This document shows positions 1 through 10,935 of a DNA stretch of 64,000 nucleotides, one piece after another. How positions within the stretch are numbered: the stretch's first letter is position 1; the number at the start of each line of letters is the position of its first letter. The notes beneath the pieces were generated by a model. It had not been told where the DNA came from, did no database searches, and worked only from the letters and a program-made list of their open reading frames with translations. Origin of the DNA: Manihot esculenta. Its lineage: Eukaryota; Streptophyta; Magnoliopsida; Malpighiales; Euphorbiaceae. The translations under genes and the position numbers were made by a program. Where the stretch lies: positions 31,078,136-31,142,135 of the forward strand of contig NC_035177.2 in the NCBI RefSeq assembly GCF_001659605.2, given 5' to 3'.

Positions 1-1870
1 ACATAGAAAAGTTGGCATTCGCTTTGTTGCTAGCAATAAGGAAGTTCAAGATATATCTGAAAGACCACTAAGGAGTAGTGAAGACTAATTAGCTTTTGAG
101 AAAGATCTTACACAAGCTTAAAACTTCAGGGTGGATGCTAGCATGGTCAATGAAAATTAGCCCATACTGTCTCATTTATTAACCCAGGACAACAATCAAA
201 GTGCAGGCATTGGCTGACTTCATAGTTAAATGTTCCTTCAACATGGTTGGGAAGTGACTGAGTGGCGCGCTGCCAAGTTTAGTGGAAGAAGGGGAGGGGA
301 GTCAACACCAGTATGAATTCATGTAGAATCTGTATGTAGATGAGGTATCAATCTCCACAAGTAATGGGTGGGAATTCTTATGAAAGGACTTGATGAGTTC
401 AAAGTATGTTATGTCCTATGCTTCGGGTTTCCAGCGTCTAATAACATGACCAAGTACAAAGCTCTTCTGAATGGAATGCAGATAGCCTCAGAAGTGGGGG
501 TAACCGACCTTAGAATAAACAGCGATTCACAGTTGGTAGTGAACCAAATAATAGGGGTATACCAAGCAAAAATCCGGTCATGCAAAAGTACTTAGCTAAA
601 GTATGAGTTTTGGAAGCCGAGCTCAGTGAGTAAAAAATTATAGTTGAATACAGATGAATACCTTGAGAGGAAAATGAAGAAGCTGACATGCTCAGCAAAC
701 TGTCTGTAGAAAAGCTAGAGCAACTCCCGGATGAAGTATACGTCCAGCAAATCGACATTTCTACTTTTGAAAAGCCAGCCTCCTGTATATAAGTTAATAA
801 GAATAAAGCTAGATGACTTCATACCTTGAATACTTCGAAACCGAAAAATTGCCCGAAGACAAAGCAAAAGCTTAGAGAATTGCAGCTAAAACCGCTAATT
901 ACCATGCAGTAAAAGGGACTTTATATCAGAGAGGGAAGTCTAACACGTGGTTAAGGTGTGTAGGGCCAAAAGAAGCATTTAGAATAATCTAAGAAGTACA
1001 CCAAGGAGTCTGCATAATTCATGAAGGAGCAACCACGTTAACGAATAAGATTTTTTGGCAGGAATATTACTGGCCAACAACAAAGAGAGAAGCCGGAGAA
1101 TTTATGAAAAAATGTGATGTTTGCTAAAGGTTTGCAATGCAATCAACAGTCCAGCTACGCCACAGTCAAGCATATCCATTCTGTGGCCTTCTCACGGTGG
1201 GGGATAGACATTCTGGAGCCATTCTCTAAGACCCTGGGACAAAAGAGATTCGTGATCGTAGCTGTGGGATATTTCTCTAAATGGCCCAAAGTAGAGGTTG
1301 TGTCCATCATCACAGCTCGAAAAATGATAGATTTTGTGTGGGACAACATCGTCTGCCGGTTTGGGGTACCCAGGATACTCATATTAGACAGCGAGAAGCA
1401 ATTCAACTGTAACTCTTTTTGGGATTTTACAAGAAACATGGGTATATGGTATAAGTTTTTCTCGGTAGCTCATCTGCAGACAAATGATCAAACCGAGGTG
1501 ACAAATTAAGCTATCCTATACAGATTGAAGAAATGGACAGATGATGCTAAAAAGAATTGAGCATCTGAGCTCCACAGCATCTTGTGGGCACTTCGGACTA
1601 CACCTCGGACATCGATAGGAGAAACCCCATTTGTGCTAGCATTTGGGACAGAAACGCTAGTTTTCATAGAGTTGTAGATCCCTACATACCGGGTTCAGTT
1701 CAATGATGAAAACACAAATGATGAGAAATTGAGGAGCAACCTGGATGCCCTAGAAAGGACAATTTCGAGTCACCAAAGTCATTAGGTCGGAAGTATACAG
1801 AATAGAATATGTACAGGGAAATCTAGAACCTCACGCCTGGATCATATAGCATTTTAAGAGATATTTTTTA
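1..1870 (+). mobile_element. Degenerate Ty3/gypsy (Tat-like) retrotransposon pol fragment
   Basis: Translation in shifting frames gives the 3' half of a Ty3/gypsy polyprotein. In order: the end of the first RNase H (about 1-230, a motif like KVQALADFIV), a second RNase H of the Tat/Athila type (about 330-600, with NSDSQLVVNQ), an HHCC integrase zinc finger (about 990-1130), the integrase core (1170-1510, with RFGVPRILILDS), and a GPF/Y-type tail ending near 1870 (HLKRYF-like). Many stops and frameshifts interrupt it, and the first catalytic Asp region reads VGYFSKW instead of the usual VDYF. It is dead. The 5' part lies left of the window. The two RNase H domains are what point to the Tat lineage (family knowledge). 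Confidence 0.85.
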
Positions 1871-1964
1871 TAAAATGTATAATGTAACTGTTACAGTGAG
1901 AATTTAAATAAAAATATTATTTTCTACTCTCAAAATACTTATGAAAAGTAAGAAAGACCTCAAT

Positions 1965-2181
1965 GAAGTAGGTGACCGGTCTTGAAAATAAGACTGTCGG
2001 CACTATAAAACCGGTTGAGTAAATAAAAATTTCAATAAGGTAGGTGATCGATTTCGAAAATAAAACCGTCGGCATCATAAAACCAATTGAAAAAAATGAA
2101 GATTTCAATGAAGTAAATGACTGGTCTCGAAAATAAAATCGTCGGCACCATAAAACCGGTTGAGGGGATGAAAACCTCAAT
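1965..2181. repeat. 72-bp minisatellite, three copies
   Basis: Three diverged direct repeats at 1965-2036, 2037-2109 and 2110-2181, each carrying a core like CGTCGGCA-xx-ATAAAACCGG. They follow the integrase end of the Tat-like element directly, where such elements often carry tandem repeats before the 3' LTR. An ORF read through them on the minus strand is only a by-product of the 72/73-bp period. Confidence 0.8.
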
Positions 2182-3390
2182 TGACTTTATTCATATCAAA
2201 TTAAAAAAATATTATAATTAGAGATTTAACTATTGGTAAAATTAATTTATTTTAAGCTACATTGTTTAAATTAATTAGAGTGTTTATATATATTTAAAAT
2301 TTATTAATTCTTATTATACTTAAATACTTTTTAGATGAGTTTTTTTATTATAATTCAAATTAAAACAATTTTATAAAAGGAAATCATTTAAAAAAAAGAA
2401 ATAAAAAATTACTTTTTCCATTTGGTTGATCCATTTTATAAAAAAAATTAATTAAAAATAGAAATTTATAATTATGATAAAAATGTAACACCATTTAATA
2501 TAATAGAATTAAAATTTTTTGTTATCTATTAATTTGACAATAAAACATATATTAGTTAATTAAATATATATTAATCATTAACTTATTCCAAATTTACTTT
2601 CATAATTAATTTATAAAATTTTATCTCATATTTTAAATAACACATCAACTGTTGTGTAATTTAAAAAATTATGAAAATAACATATATCAACTAATAAAAA
2701 GTATAAATTTAATTAATATATATATCAAACACAAAAATTTTATGGTAATTCGGCTAATACAACCTATGTCCACATTTTTAAAAATATTATTTAAATTTTT
2801 ACTTCATTAACACTCTTTTAACATAGGCAAGATAATAATCTTTTTACAATAATAAATAATCTTTAAAATTTTAAAATTACAATATTTTAATTTATATAAT
2901 TTATGGGAGAAACTGAATAGCTAATAATTTAAAAATAGAGAATTAATTAATATGTTTTTTTTAAATAACAAATTAAATAATTAATTTTACTAAACCATAC
3001 TAACTAAATGCTAATTTTCCAAACAAATCAATGAAAGCAAACTTTGATTGGAAACTTATTGAAATAATTTATAAAATGGATGGTGTGTTGTTTTTAAGGA
3101 CTAAATAGTAATTTAATTTTTAAAATTAATGAAAAATGAATTCGACGACATGAGGAACAGAAGCAAAATTATAAGACTAAACAGTCTAATTTTCAAAATA
3201 TAAGGATCAAATTATTACTATTGATAAATTTGTATGATTAGATAGTAATTTTCCGACAATTTTTAAGTTATTGTAGCATTTTCACAAACTATCAACACCG
3301 GTCAGCCTTGCCGCCAAAAGCTTGCCACGGCTGCTCTGCTTGAAAAACAGAAGCAAGAAAACCAGAGCATCTTCTGACAGCTCTGTTTCT
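2182..3390. other. AT-rich intergenic DNA and FLA 5' region
   Basis: No coding signal. The stretch is very AT-rich. Short motifs of the type GACTAAATAGTAATTT recur near 3100-3250; similar ones appear elsewhere in the window. The last about 100 bases are probably promoter and 5' leader of the downstream FLA gene. Confidence 0.6.
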
Positions 3391-4416
3391 ATGGCATCCT
3401 TGCTCATCTTTCTCTTCATCCTTCTTGTCTCGTTTTCTTCTGCTCTTACATCTTCTACTCCTTCGTTTCTCGATGCCTTGGACATCCTCTCATCATCTGG
3501 GTATCTCTCTATGGCACTAACCCTTCAAATCACATCTAAATCGTTCAATCTTGATTCATCGGCTACAACCATCTTCGCTCCCTGTGACTCTGCGTTTCTA
3601 AGATCTGGGCAACCTTCCATTCATGAACTCCAATATCACATCTCACCAGTGAGACTCACCATGGATGGCCTCAACGCTCTTCCTGTTGGTACAAAAATAC
3701 CCACGCTATTGCCAAATCAATCCTTGATTGTCACTTCCTCTTCCTCGACTTTTAATCCCAAGTTGTCCATTAATGGTGTTTCGATTCAAGAATTGGCCAT
3801 TCTTGATAATGGGTCTACGGTGATATATGGGATCAATCAGTTCTTTAACTATTCTTCCGAGATTTCTCTTAATTTGGCACCAGCAACGAGTCCTAGTTCA
3901 ATTACTGAGAAAGGGTCATCTGTGCTTGGCGTTGATTCTTTTGGTCCCGCATCGGATTTTCTAATGTCTAGAGGTTATTCAATAATGGCCACATTTCTTG
4001 ATTTGCAGCTGTTCGGGTTTATGAATCAAACCATGTTGACAATTTTCACTCCAGTTGATGAAGCGATTGAAGAATATGCGAAGAATGTTAGTGATTACTC
4101 GTTGGTATTTCGAGGACATGTTCTTCCTGGTCTGTTTTCATGGCAGGATTTGGTTGGATTAAGAGATGGAACAAGCTTGCAAACTTTTTCAGGAGGGTTG
4201 ATGATTAATGTTTCTAGGTCTGGTGATGTGCTTGTTCTAAATGGGGTTTTAGTTATTTTTCCAGACATGTACTATAGTGAGAGGCTGATTATGCATGGCC
4301 TTATGGGGTTGCTTATTTCAACACCAAAGGAGGAGACGTTAGGAGATTCTTTCTCAGCACTTAATGGAGAAGATAATCTTAATCAACCTGATTATGGTGC
4401 AGATAATGCTCTATGA
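3391..4416 (+). CDS. Fasciclin-like arabinogalactan protein (FLA19/20/21-type)
   Basis: Single-exon gene, 341 aa from the ATG at 3391. An upstream in-frame ATG at 3322 would add 23 basic residues in front of the signal peptide, so 3391 is preferred. The product starts with a hydrophobic secretion signal (MASLLIFLFILL...). Two FAS1-like modules follow, each with an H1-type motif: TTIFAPCDSAF at residues 58-68 and LTIFTPVDEAI at about 216-226. Several N-glycosylation sequons are visible. FAS1 proteins act at the cell surface in adhesion and cell-wall organisation (family knowledge). The usual long Pro/Ala AGP stretch is short here, and there is no clear hydrophobic GPI-addition tail at the C-terminus. 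This fits the divergent FLA19/20/21 group. It converges on the Ig-like gene, 438 bp away. Confidence 0.85.
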   Translation: MASLLIFLFILLVSFSSALTSSTPSFLDALDILSSSGYLSMALTLQITSKSFNLDSSATTIFAPCDSAFLRSGQPSIHELQYHISPVRLTMDGLNALPVGTKIPTLLPNQSLIVTSSSSTFNPKLSINGVSIQELAILDNGSTVIYGINQFFNYSSEISLNLAPATSPSSITEKGSSVLGVDSFGPASDFLMSRGYSIMATFLDLQLFGFMNQTMLTIFTPVDEAIEEYAKNVSDYSLVFRGHVLPGLFSWQDLVGLRDGTSLQTFSGGLMINVSRSGDVLVLNGVLVIFPDMYYSERLIMHGLMGLLISTPKEETLGDSFSALNGEDNLNQPDYGADNAL

Positions 4417-4854
4417 ATGATCTGGTTCTCTGAGATCATGTTTACCTGCACCATCAATGGGTACACAAATCATTTCACCTGATGTAAAGATACTGTAAAT
4501 TTTGCATTATATCTTGCTTTAACTCTTGCTATATTTGGTACAGCCAATTCAAACTTCCATGAATTTTTTGTTCATTTGACTAGCTGATTTGAAAGTTCTG
4601 CATTTAGTTTCTGCTGCTTGCAACCTAAATTCATTTCAAGCATTCAGCATATTTTGCAGCAGAATTCATGATGTATAGCGTGTGAGAACTCTTAACACCC
4701 TGAGGATGGGAAGGAAATCTACTCTACAAGATATTTGAATTGTCACAGAATACCTAGGCCAAGTCAGGAATCGACGAACAAGAAAGATGTTTAGCTGTTT
4801 ACAGTTAAATGAAGTAATATTTAGATGTCCTTTGTCAGCCAAACAAATTTCACA

Positions 4855-7800
4855 TTAGTATCTGGTTTTTGAAGTAGAGGCTTGAGGATCATATGAGGAT
4901 TCAAGAGAGAAATATTGGTCCCTAGTTCTGAAGCTTCTACTCGTACCTTCCTCGCCTTTCGAAATGCCTGAGAAGCTTGCCTTTGCTAACTCCCTGAGCT
5001 TCTTCAACTCATTCTTTCGCTCTAATTTCAGTTCCTTCAACCGTTTTCCTTCCCCTGAACTCTGCCCTGTAAGGGTTGCTTCTGCAGTTGGGGAACTTGT
5101 TATCTGGGTAACATTCAGGCCTGGTGGTGAACCAGGACTGAGCACAGGAACCACTGTTGCAGTCATGGCACTGTATGGTCCTGCAATGGATGCTGTTGTA
5201 TCTCTTCTTCCAAATTCTGCTTCTGGACTTAAAGGGATGACAGATAGGCCTGTTTTTGGTTGAGAGGAACTAGGGATGATGCTTGACCAGTGCTTCCTTG
5301 GAAGGAAAGGCAACACAAAACCCTTAGCAGCAAACTTCAACCCAAGCCTAAAAGAATTCTTCTTTGGCCGAGAGAGTCTTAAAATGAATCTTATCAGGGC
5401 ATACCACTCATTTATAATTTGAGCAATAAAGGTTATGAAGAGGAGAGCCAACATTATATATCCCTGAGTTCTTGCTTCAGTTGGACTTAAACTGTTTATA
5501 GCAATTGACAAACCAAAAATACCCACTTCACATAACAGAGAAATACTCTCTACCACATGGACTCCTCTTCGGATGAATGGTCTGAGAGCGAACAAGCAAA
5601 TGAACTGTAAGAGTGTTACTACCAATGCAAAAAGGCTGTCCCTAGATGTTTGAGTAGAGCAAGCTCCAGATATTATTCCTAAGCATACTCTTCTTAAAAG
5701 ATCAAGAACAATGTAGAGAGATCTAGCACACCCCAAAATTCTCCTTGATAAGGGCACTTTGATTTCTTCACAGCTCTCTTCTGAGCTGAGAGCTCTCATT
5801 CTTCCTATCCCACTTCTGCCACTTTCAGTCCAGTTGGGTATGGTTCTTGCGTCATTCTGGTCAACAAAGACAATCAAAGGAGGACCCTTTCTATCCTCAA
5901 AAAGAATTCCAAATCTTGGAAGGAAAGTTGATGGCAGCCCTTCCCTAAAAAACCATTTTCCCGTCGTCGGCCTCCCAACTACGAAGAGCCACAGCTTTGT
6001 ATGCCATGATTCTGTTATATCCACCTGCCTAATTTCCTTATACTGAGCAAAACCCCCAGGGAAGATAGCAACTACAAGAAAAAGGCTAACTGATAAAATA
6101 AGTCCTGCTGGAATTACCAGCAACAAAGCCCCAGTGATGATTCCCCACATCGTTTCCCCTGCAAATTTACAGGTCTTCAGTCTGTGAAACTCTTGGGAAA
6201 TGATCAGTCATATCAGGAAGGACATCTGTAATTTCTTACCTCTCATAACAAATGCTGATGACTGAGAGATACAAGGTAATGTGAGAATTAGAAGCAGAAG
6301 CTCAAACCTGGGAACTGAAAGTATCCCATGAGCTGGTGCTCCTATTCTCCATCTCAGAAAAAGTAATATTAGAACATGAAGTATAAGTAAACTGCCTCCG
6401 CCCACCCCAAGCCAGAACAAGTTCATCTCCAAGTCTTCCCACCTGTACCAGAAACAATATCAGAAATATAATTCTTCCCGGTGCTTTTATAGCTATTGCA
6501 GATCTATAGTCACATGCTGTGGAAGTAATTTTTTTCTTTTTTCTATTATAGTAAAATCAGAACAACTATGATGATACCCTTTGTAATTCTCCATTCTCTT
6601 CACAACATTGCTGGCAGACAATGGCTCTCCTCTCTGCAGGATAGATGGATTTAGCCGTATTAACAATTTTATGAAATCATAATATTTAACTTAAATGTGG
6701 ATGATAAATAGTAAATACCAACCAAGAAGTAAGTGAAATATTCTCTTGAATTAAGTGGTAACCCATATGGAGAACTTTTCATGCTCATATTGTGTTGATG
6801 AAGCCAAGCAACATTTGGGTCTATCTCTGTAAGAAAGGGTTTCTGATCTTTTACTTTGGGAAGATCACTGGCATTTATATCAAACTGAGAATATCCCCTT
6901 GTGTGATAAGGAAATCTGAGGGATAATATATGGAGATTTTCTTCAACCATATAATCATGGTTGGGCCATGTTGAAGTGCCATCCTTTTTCCATGGAAGCT
7001 TTCGACGAGGTATGAGCCATCTAAGACCTTTTGTTGTCTCTGAATATTCAATTGGCTGGTTATTTGATAGCCAATCTGAGAGAACAAACACTTGAAGGTG
7101 CCCATACAATCCCTACGATGAAAAATTCAAAAATAACTCAAAACTGAATCAAAATGATTTTTCAGCAAGCATTTATAACGTGTAGGATAAAGCTCCAAGG
7201 GATTTTGGCGAAACTAGGCTTTTAAATACTCACATGTAGATTCATTGATGGACTGGAAGCAACATTATTTGTATTTCCTGAGGCAAGAGTGCCTATTGAG
7301 CCAAGATTTGCTGAGGAAAGAGAAAGTGCAGCAGCTGCTAGTGATGTTGCTAATACTCCAACCGTAACAAAGGAGTGCAGTGCCATTGATATTGCAGGTG
7401 TTGAGTCTTTTTCCATGTTAAGAATCAGATTCAGAAAAAGCATATGAATATGATAATCATTCTCATTAATGAGTCTGTGCTGTGTGGATATATGTATAGA
7501 ATGATTTAACAACAATCATGGACAATAAGCATTGGAAGCAAAAAAATGATATAACAGATTGTTCTTACAGTGGTTCACTTGAAGTTGGTTAGAGGCCAAA
7601 TTTTGATTTCCTGAAATGTCATTTACTTTCCCTGCAGGAATACTGATGAAAGCCATGCCTGGAGTTGTAGCAAGGACAGTGAGAGAGTATAGAGCCCTTG
7701 AAAGTTCCTGGAACCTAGAGGAAGACAAAGTTAAGGTAGTTAAAGAGCTTTCATGCTTTTTATCTCTTCTTGTATGTTCATCCAGTAAGAAATTATTACA

Positions 7801-10016
7801 GGGTTATATTTGGAGGACGTAATATAGAGTAATCAACTATGTAATGAAATAAATGATCATATAATGCGATTATCATTACATTCTCATGGTTACTTGCAAA
7901 ACAAAAATGTATGTAATAGTAATAGTAACAGTAGTGATGGCCGTTAGTGGTGATAGTAACAGTAATGATAGTTGTTGCGGTAATGACACTAAAGAAATAA
8001 ATTGAAACAAACAATCATAGTTATACGTATTTTCATATTAATTAAAGTGTAGTTGATTATATAATTGTTATTCCATCACCAAATTTTTGTTACATAAGTA
8101 AACAACATAGTGAAACATATAATGTAAGCATGAACTTATTGCATTTTTTATTACATCCTATTAAATATATACCAATGTGTTTGCTTGTGAACTATGGTAA
8201 GTATAGGTTTCAGAGACATCTATGCACCTGCCTTGTAAGTTTTCCTCCTCCTACTTCTACCATGGAAGCCTCAAAGCCAAAAACTGGCTTTGTAAACTCA
8301 ACTATCACATTGATGTTGGATGCCTTCGTCACGTTTGGTGAGCTGGTACTTAGCCCCACCTCAGGCTTTGTTGAGTCTTTGAGGAACATGTATGAATTAG
8401 TCATGCTATTAAACAGAACAATGTAAGAATCTAATCTGGAGATCACAAACCATACCATAAAGTACTGTAAGCGCTGCGACGGGTGAGACAGAGGTGCCTG
8501 TCCTGCTAATAACTAACCCAGCTTCTAGTTCAACTGTGATGGTTTCAGTCTTTGATAAGTTTCTGAGCTACAATTTTGAAATCTGTTATCATTAAAATGT
8601 GCATCTGATTTTCAAGTATCACTGATATGCTTCAAGTTGAAGTAGGTTGCTTACTTGAAAAATGAATTTACGATTCCCATGATTTCTGATCGGCGATATA
8701 TTGCCATAATTCACATGCAAGGCATTGAGGAGTTCTTCTGTTGAATTCATTACAGGAATGCTGAAATCCAAGAAAATTTTCAAGTCCTCCATTTTGTTAG
8801 TTGCCATAACAGTTCTTGGGAATCCATTGATCTTTAACACATATGATGGAACTGGCATCCATAAATCCACCAACACTGGTCTTCTATCTAAGATCATAAT
8901 TGAAGTAAACACAACAGCAAAGTTCACATCACAAACTGATTCAACAAACTCAAAGAAGTAAAATCACAATGTCAACTCACCAAAGTGAATAACAACAATG
9001 GAACCTTTTGTCCTTTTAAAAGTGTTTCCAGCCTTGTCTGTACAAAAGTTGTCTGCCATTCTAACAATCACTCGCCCATATATACTCGTCGACGAAAGAA
9101 ATATGTCAAGTCTATATTCTAAGTTAGGTTTCATCATGTGTAGTGAAGAACCTTGAACATAAGCTGGACCCTGTAATAACACCTACAAAAAGATGATTTT
9201 AAGTTAATCTAACTTCTGCTGATTCAAATTTACACTGAAAAAACTATTTAGATTACAAACCCACTTACATCACAATTAGATGAGTTTACACATTTGAAGC
9301 CACCCATTCCAGTGCAAGCTTCACTGAATGTGACATCAATGGTCACTTTTGCAGCATTTGTGTAATTTTTGTCGCTAAATATAGTTGCGGTTGGTGGAAC
9401 TGTATCTGGAATAATGATGAAAGAAACAAAATGTTTAGGCTCGTATATGTAAAAGAAGGTTTAGATTAAAACTTTGAAATCTGTCCATAGCAGTTGCCAA
9501 GAAGAACAAGATGAAGAATTAGCGTAAGAAGTAATAGAGTTACTAACCAATGAACCATGAATAAGAAGAAGAGTTTTTCTCTCCATCATGGGTTGTGACC
9601 TTGAGAAGAAAACTGTGTTTGTGATTCACAGTTAAGTTCTTCAACACTATAGCATCAGCTGGACATGATCCCAAAGTTTGCCCATCAAGCTTTTCAAACA
9701 TTCAACTCAGATTTGTCAAGAAGTCACTAAAATACATCTATGTTCTCATATTAACCTCAGAAGAATCGAAAGATGATAAAGATGAAAGAGACAATGAAGA
9801 TGCTACCTCACAGGAAAAAGAACAGGCATTCTTCTTACAAGCATTGCCACCATCCGGCCTCTGTACTGAATATTGGAAAACAGCATCAGTGAACCTCGAG
9901 TGTTTTGGAGGAGCTCCATGGAAACGAATGATAACAGATGGCTCAGCTGAAGCTAATGCACCCACAGCCAATACTGCAACACAAAGCACTAGTTTAAAAA
10001 GCACTAGCAACACCAT
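4855..10016 (-). CDS. Large Ig-like, multi-pass membrane protein of unknown function (13 exons)
   Basis: Exons (minus strand): 10016-9807, 9689-9548, 9405-9269, 9182-8981, 8887-8655, 8567-8456, 8430-8228, 7707-7569, 7406-7234, 7112-6723, 6633-6578, 6442-6240, 6158-4855; 3504 nt, 1167 aa. A signal peptide (residues 1-25) leads into about 440 residues of beta-rich, Ig-like extracellular repeats with motifs such as IDTVPP and MADNFCTDKAGN. After one hydrophobic stretch near 470-495 comes a soluble domain, then about six membrane segments (roughly 673-695, 710-730, 738-765, 905-930, 940-960, 970-1000). The tail is cytosolic, with a charged coiled-coil-like helix and a Ser/Thr-rich end. I recognise it as a conserved plant protein usually annotated as uncharacterised or bacterial Ig-like; its biochemical role is unknown to me. 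The exon 7/8 junction is uncertain: CAG|GT with acceptor at 7707, or a GC donor at 8232 with acceptor at 7714, both in frame. Confidence 0.8.
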
Positions 10017-10430
10017 TTCAGGAGCTGCAAGTACTTCACATTTGAGCAAAAGGAGAAAGAAAAAAAATCAAAGAAGAGAAGCAGATAACTAGATAAGCTT
10101 CTTCTTCTTTTTATTTTTTTGGCAGAGGAAAAAAGAGATAGGAGTAGGTGAGAGGAGAGGGAGGCAGCATCTAATGTGCATAATGGATTCATGTTGGGGA
10201 ATCGAGGAAATGTTGAGGACAACTACCACAACTATTATTGTCAGACTAATAACTGCATACTTTAAGATTTTCACATTCGTAGTCAACTACCATGGCCAGC
10301 TCAAACCTTCATTTTTACTCGTTGTGTGACTTCATCTTCCCAGTTTGTTCAAAAAGGCAACTCCATGAACCCTCTGCCGGAGGGAAGCCTGAGAGGATGG
10401 TGTAAATTCCAGCATAATTATCTAATTTTA
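10017..10430 (-). promoter_or_regulatory. Probable promoter and 5' leader of the Ig-like gene
   Basis: Upstream of the ATG at 10016 on the minus strand, with pyrimidine/purine-rich stretches near 10080-10170. The longer reading frame that runs to 10049 starts with TTG, so the first real ATG is at 10016. No clear TATA box identified. Confidence 0.4.
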
Positions 10431-10904
10431 ATTTGGCCTATCCTAATCTTAAAATATTTTACTATTTAATATTTATAATTTTAAAAAATTTATTAGTTAA
10501 TTTTTTAAAAATTTATTAATTAATTTTTTCGTATTAAAAATATTTTAAATATTTTATAAAATTTAATATCTAATGATGGAATTAATTAGTAAATTTTTAA
10601 AATATTTATAATATTTTAATATATTTTTTAAATTAAAAAATTAATTAATAATTTTTTTCATATTATAAAAATTAAATGATAATTTTTTCATTAAAAAAAA
10701 AATTTGTAAATTACTTGTTTTTCTTACCCATTCCCCAGATTTTAAGCTGAAGGAAGAGATGAATGCATTGAGTTGAGTTGCTTAAGAAAAGATTGCCGGC
10801 TAAGCAATGCCATTTGCCCTCGTGCAATATCATCTGCTGACGCCATGTAGACCACAGTGCATGGTTGTGGGCCCAGACTATAAAGAGTGGAATTCTATAA
10901 TCAG

Positions 10905-10935
<31 letters not shown>

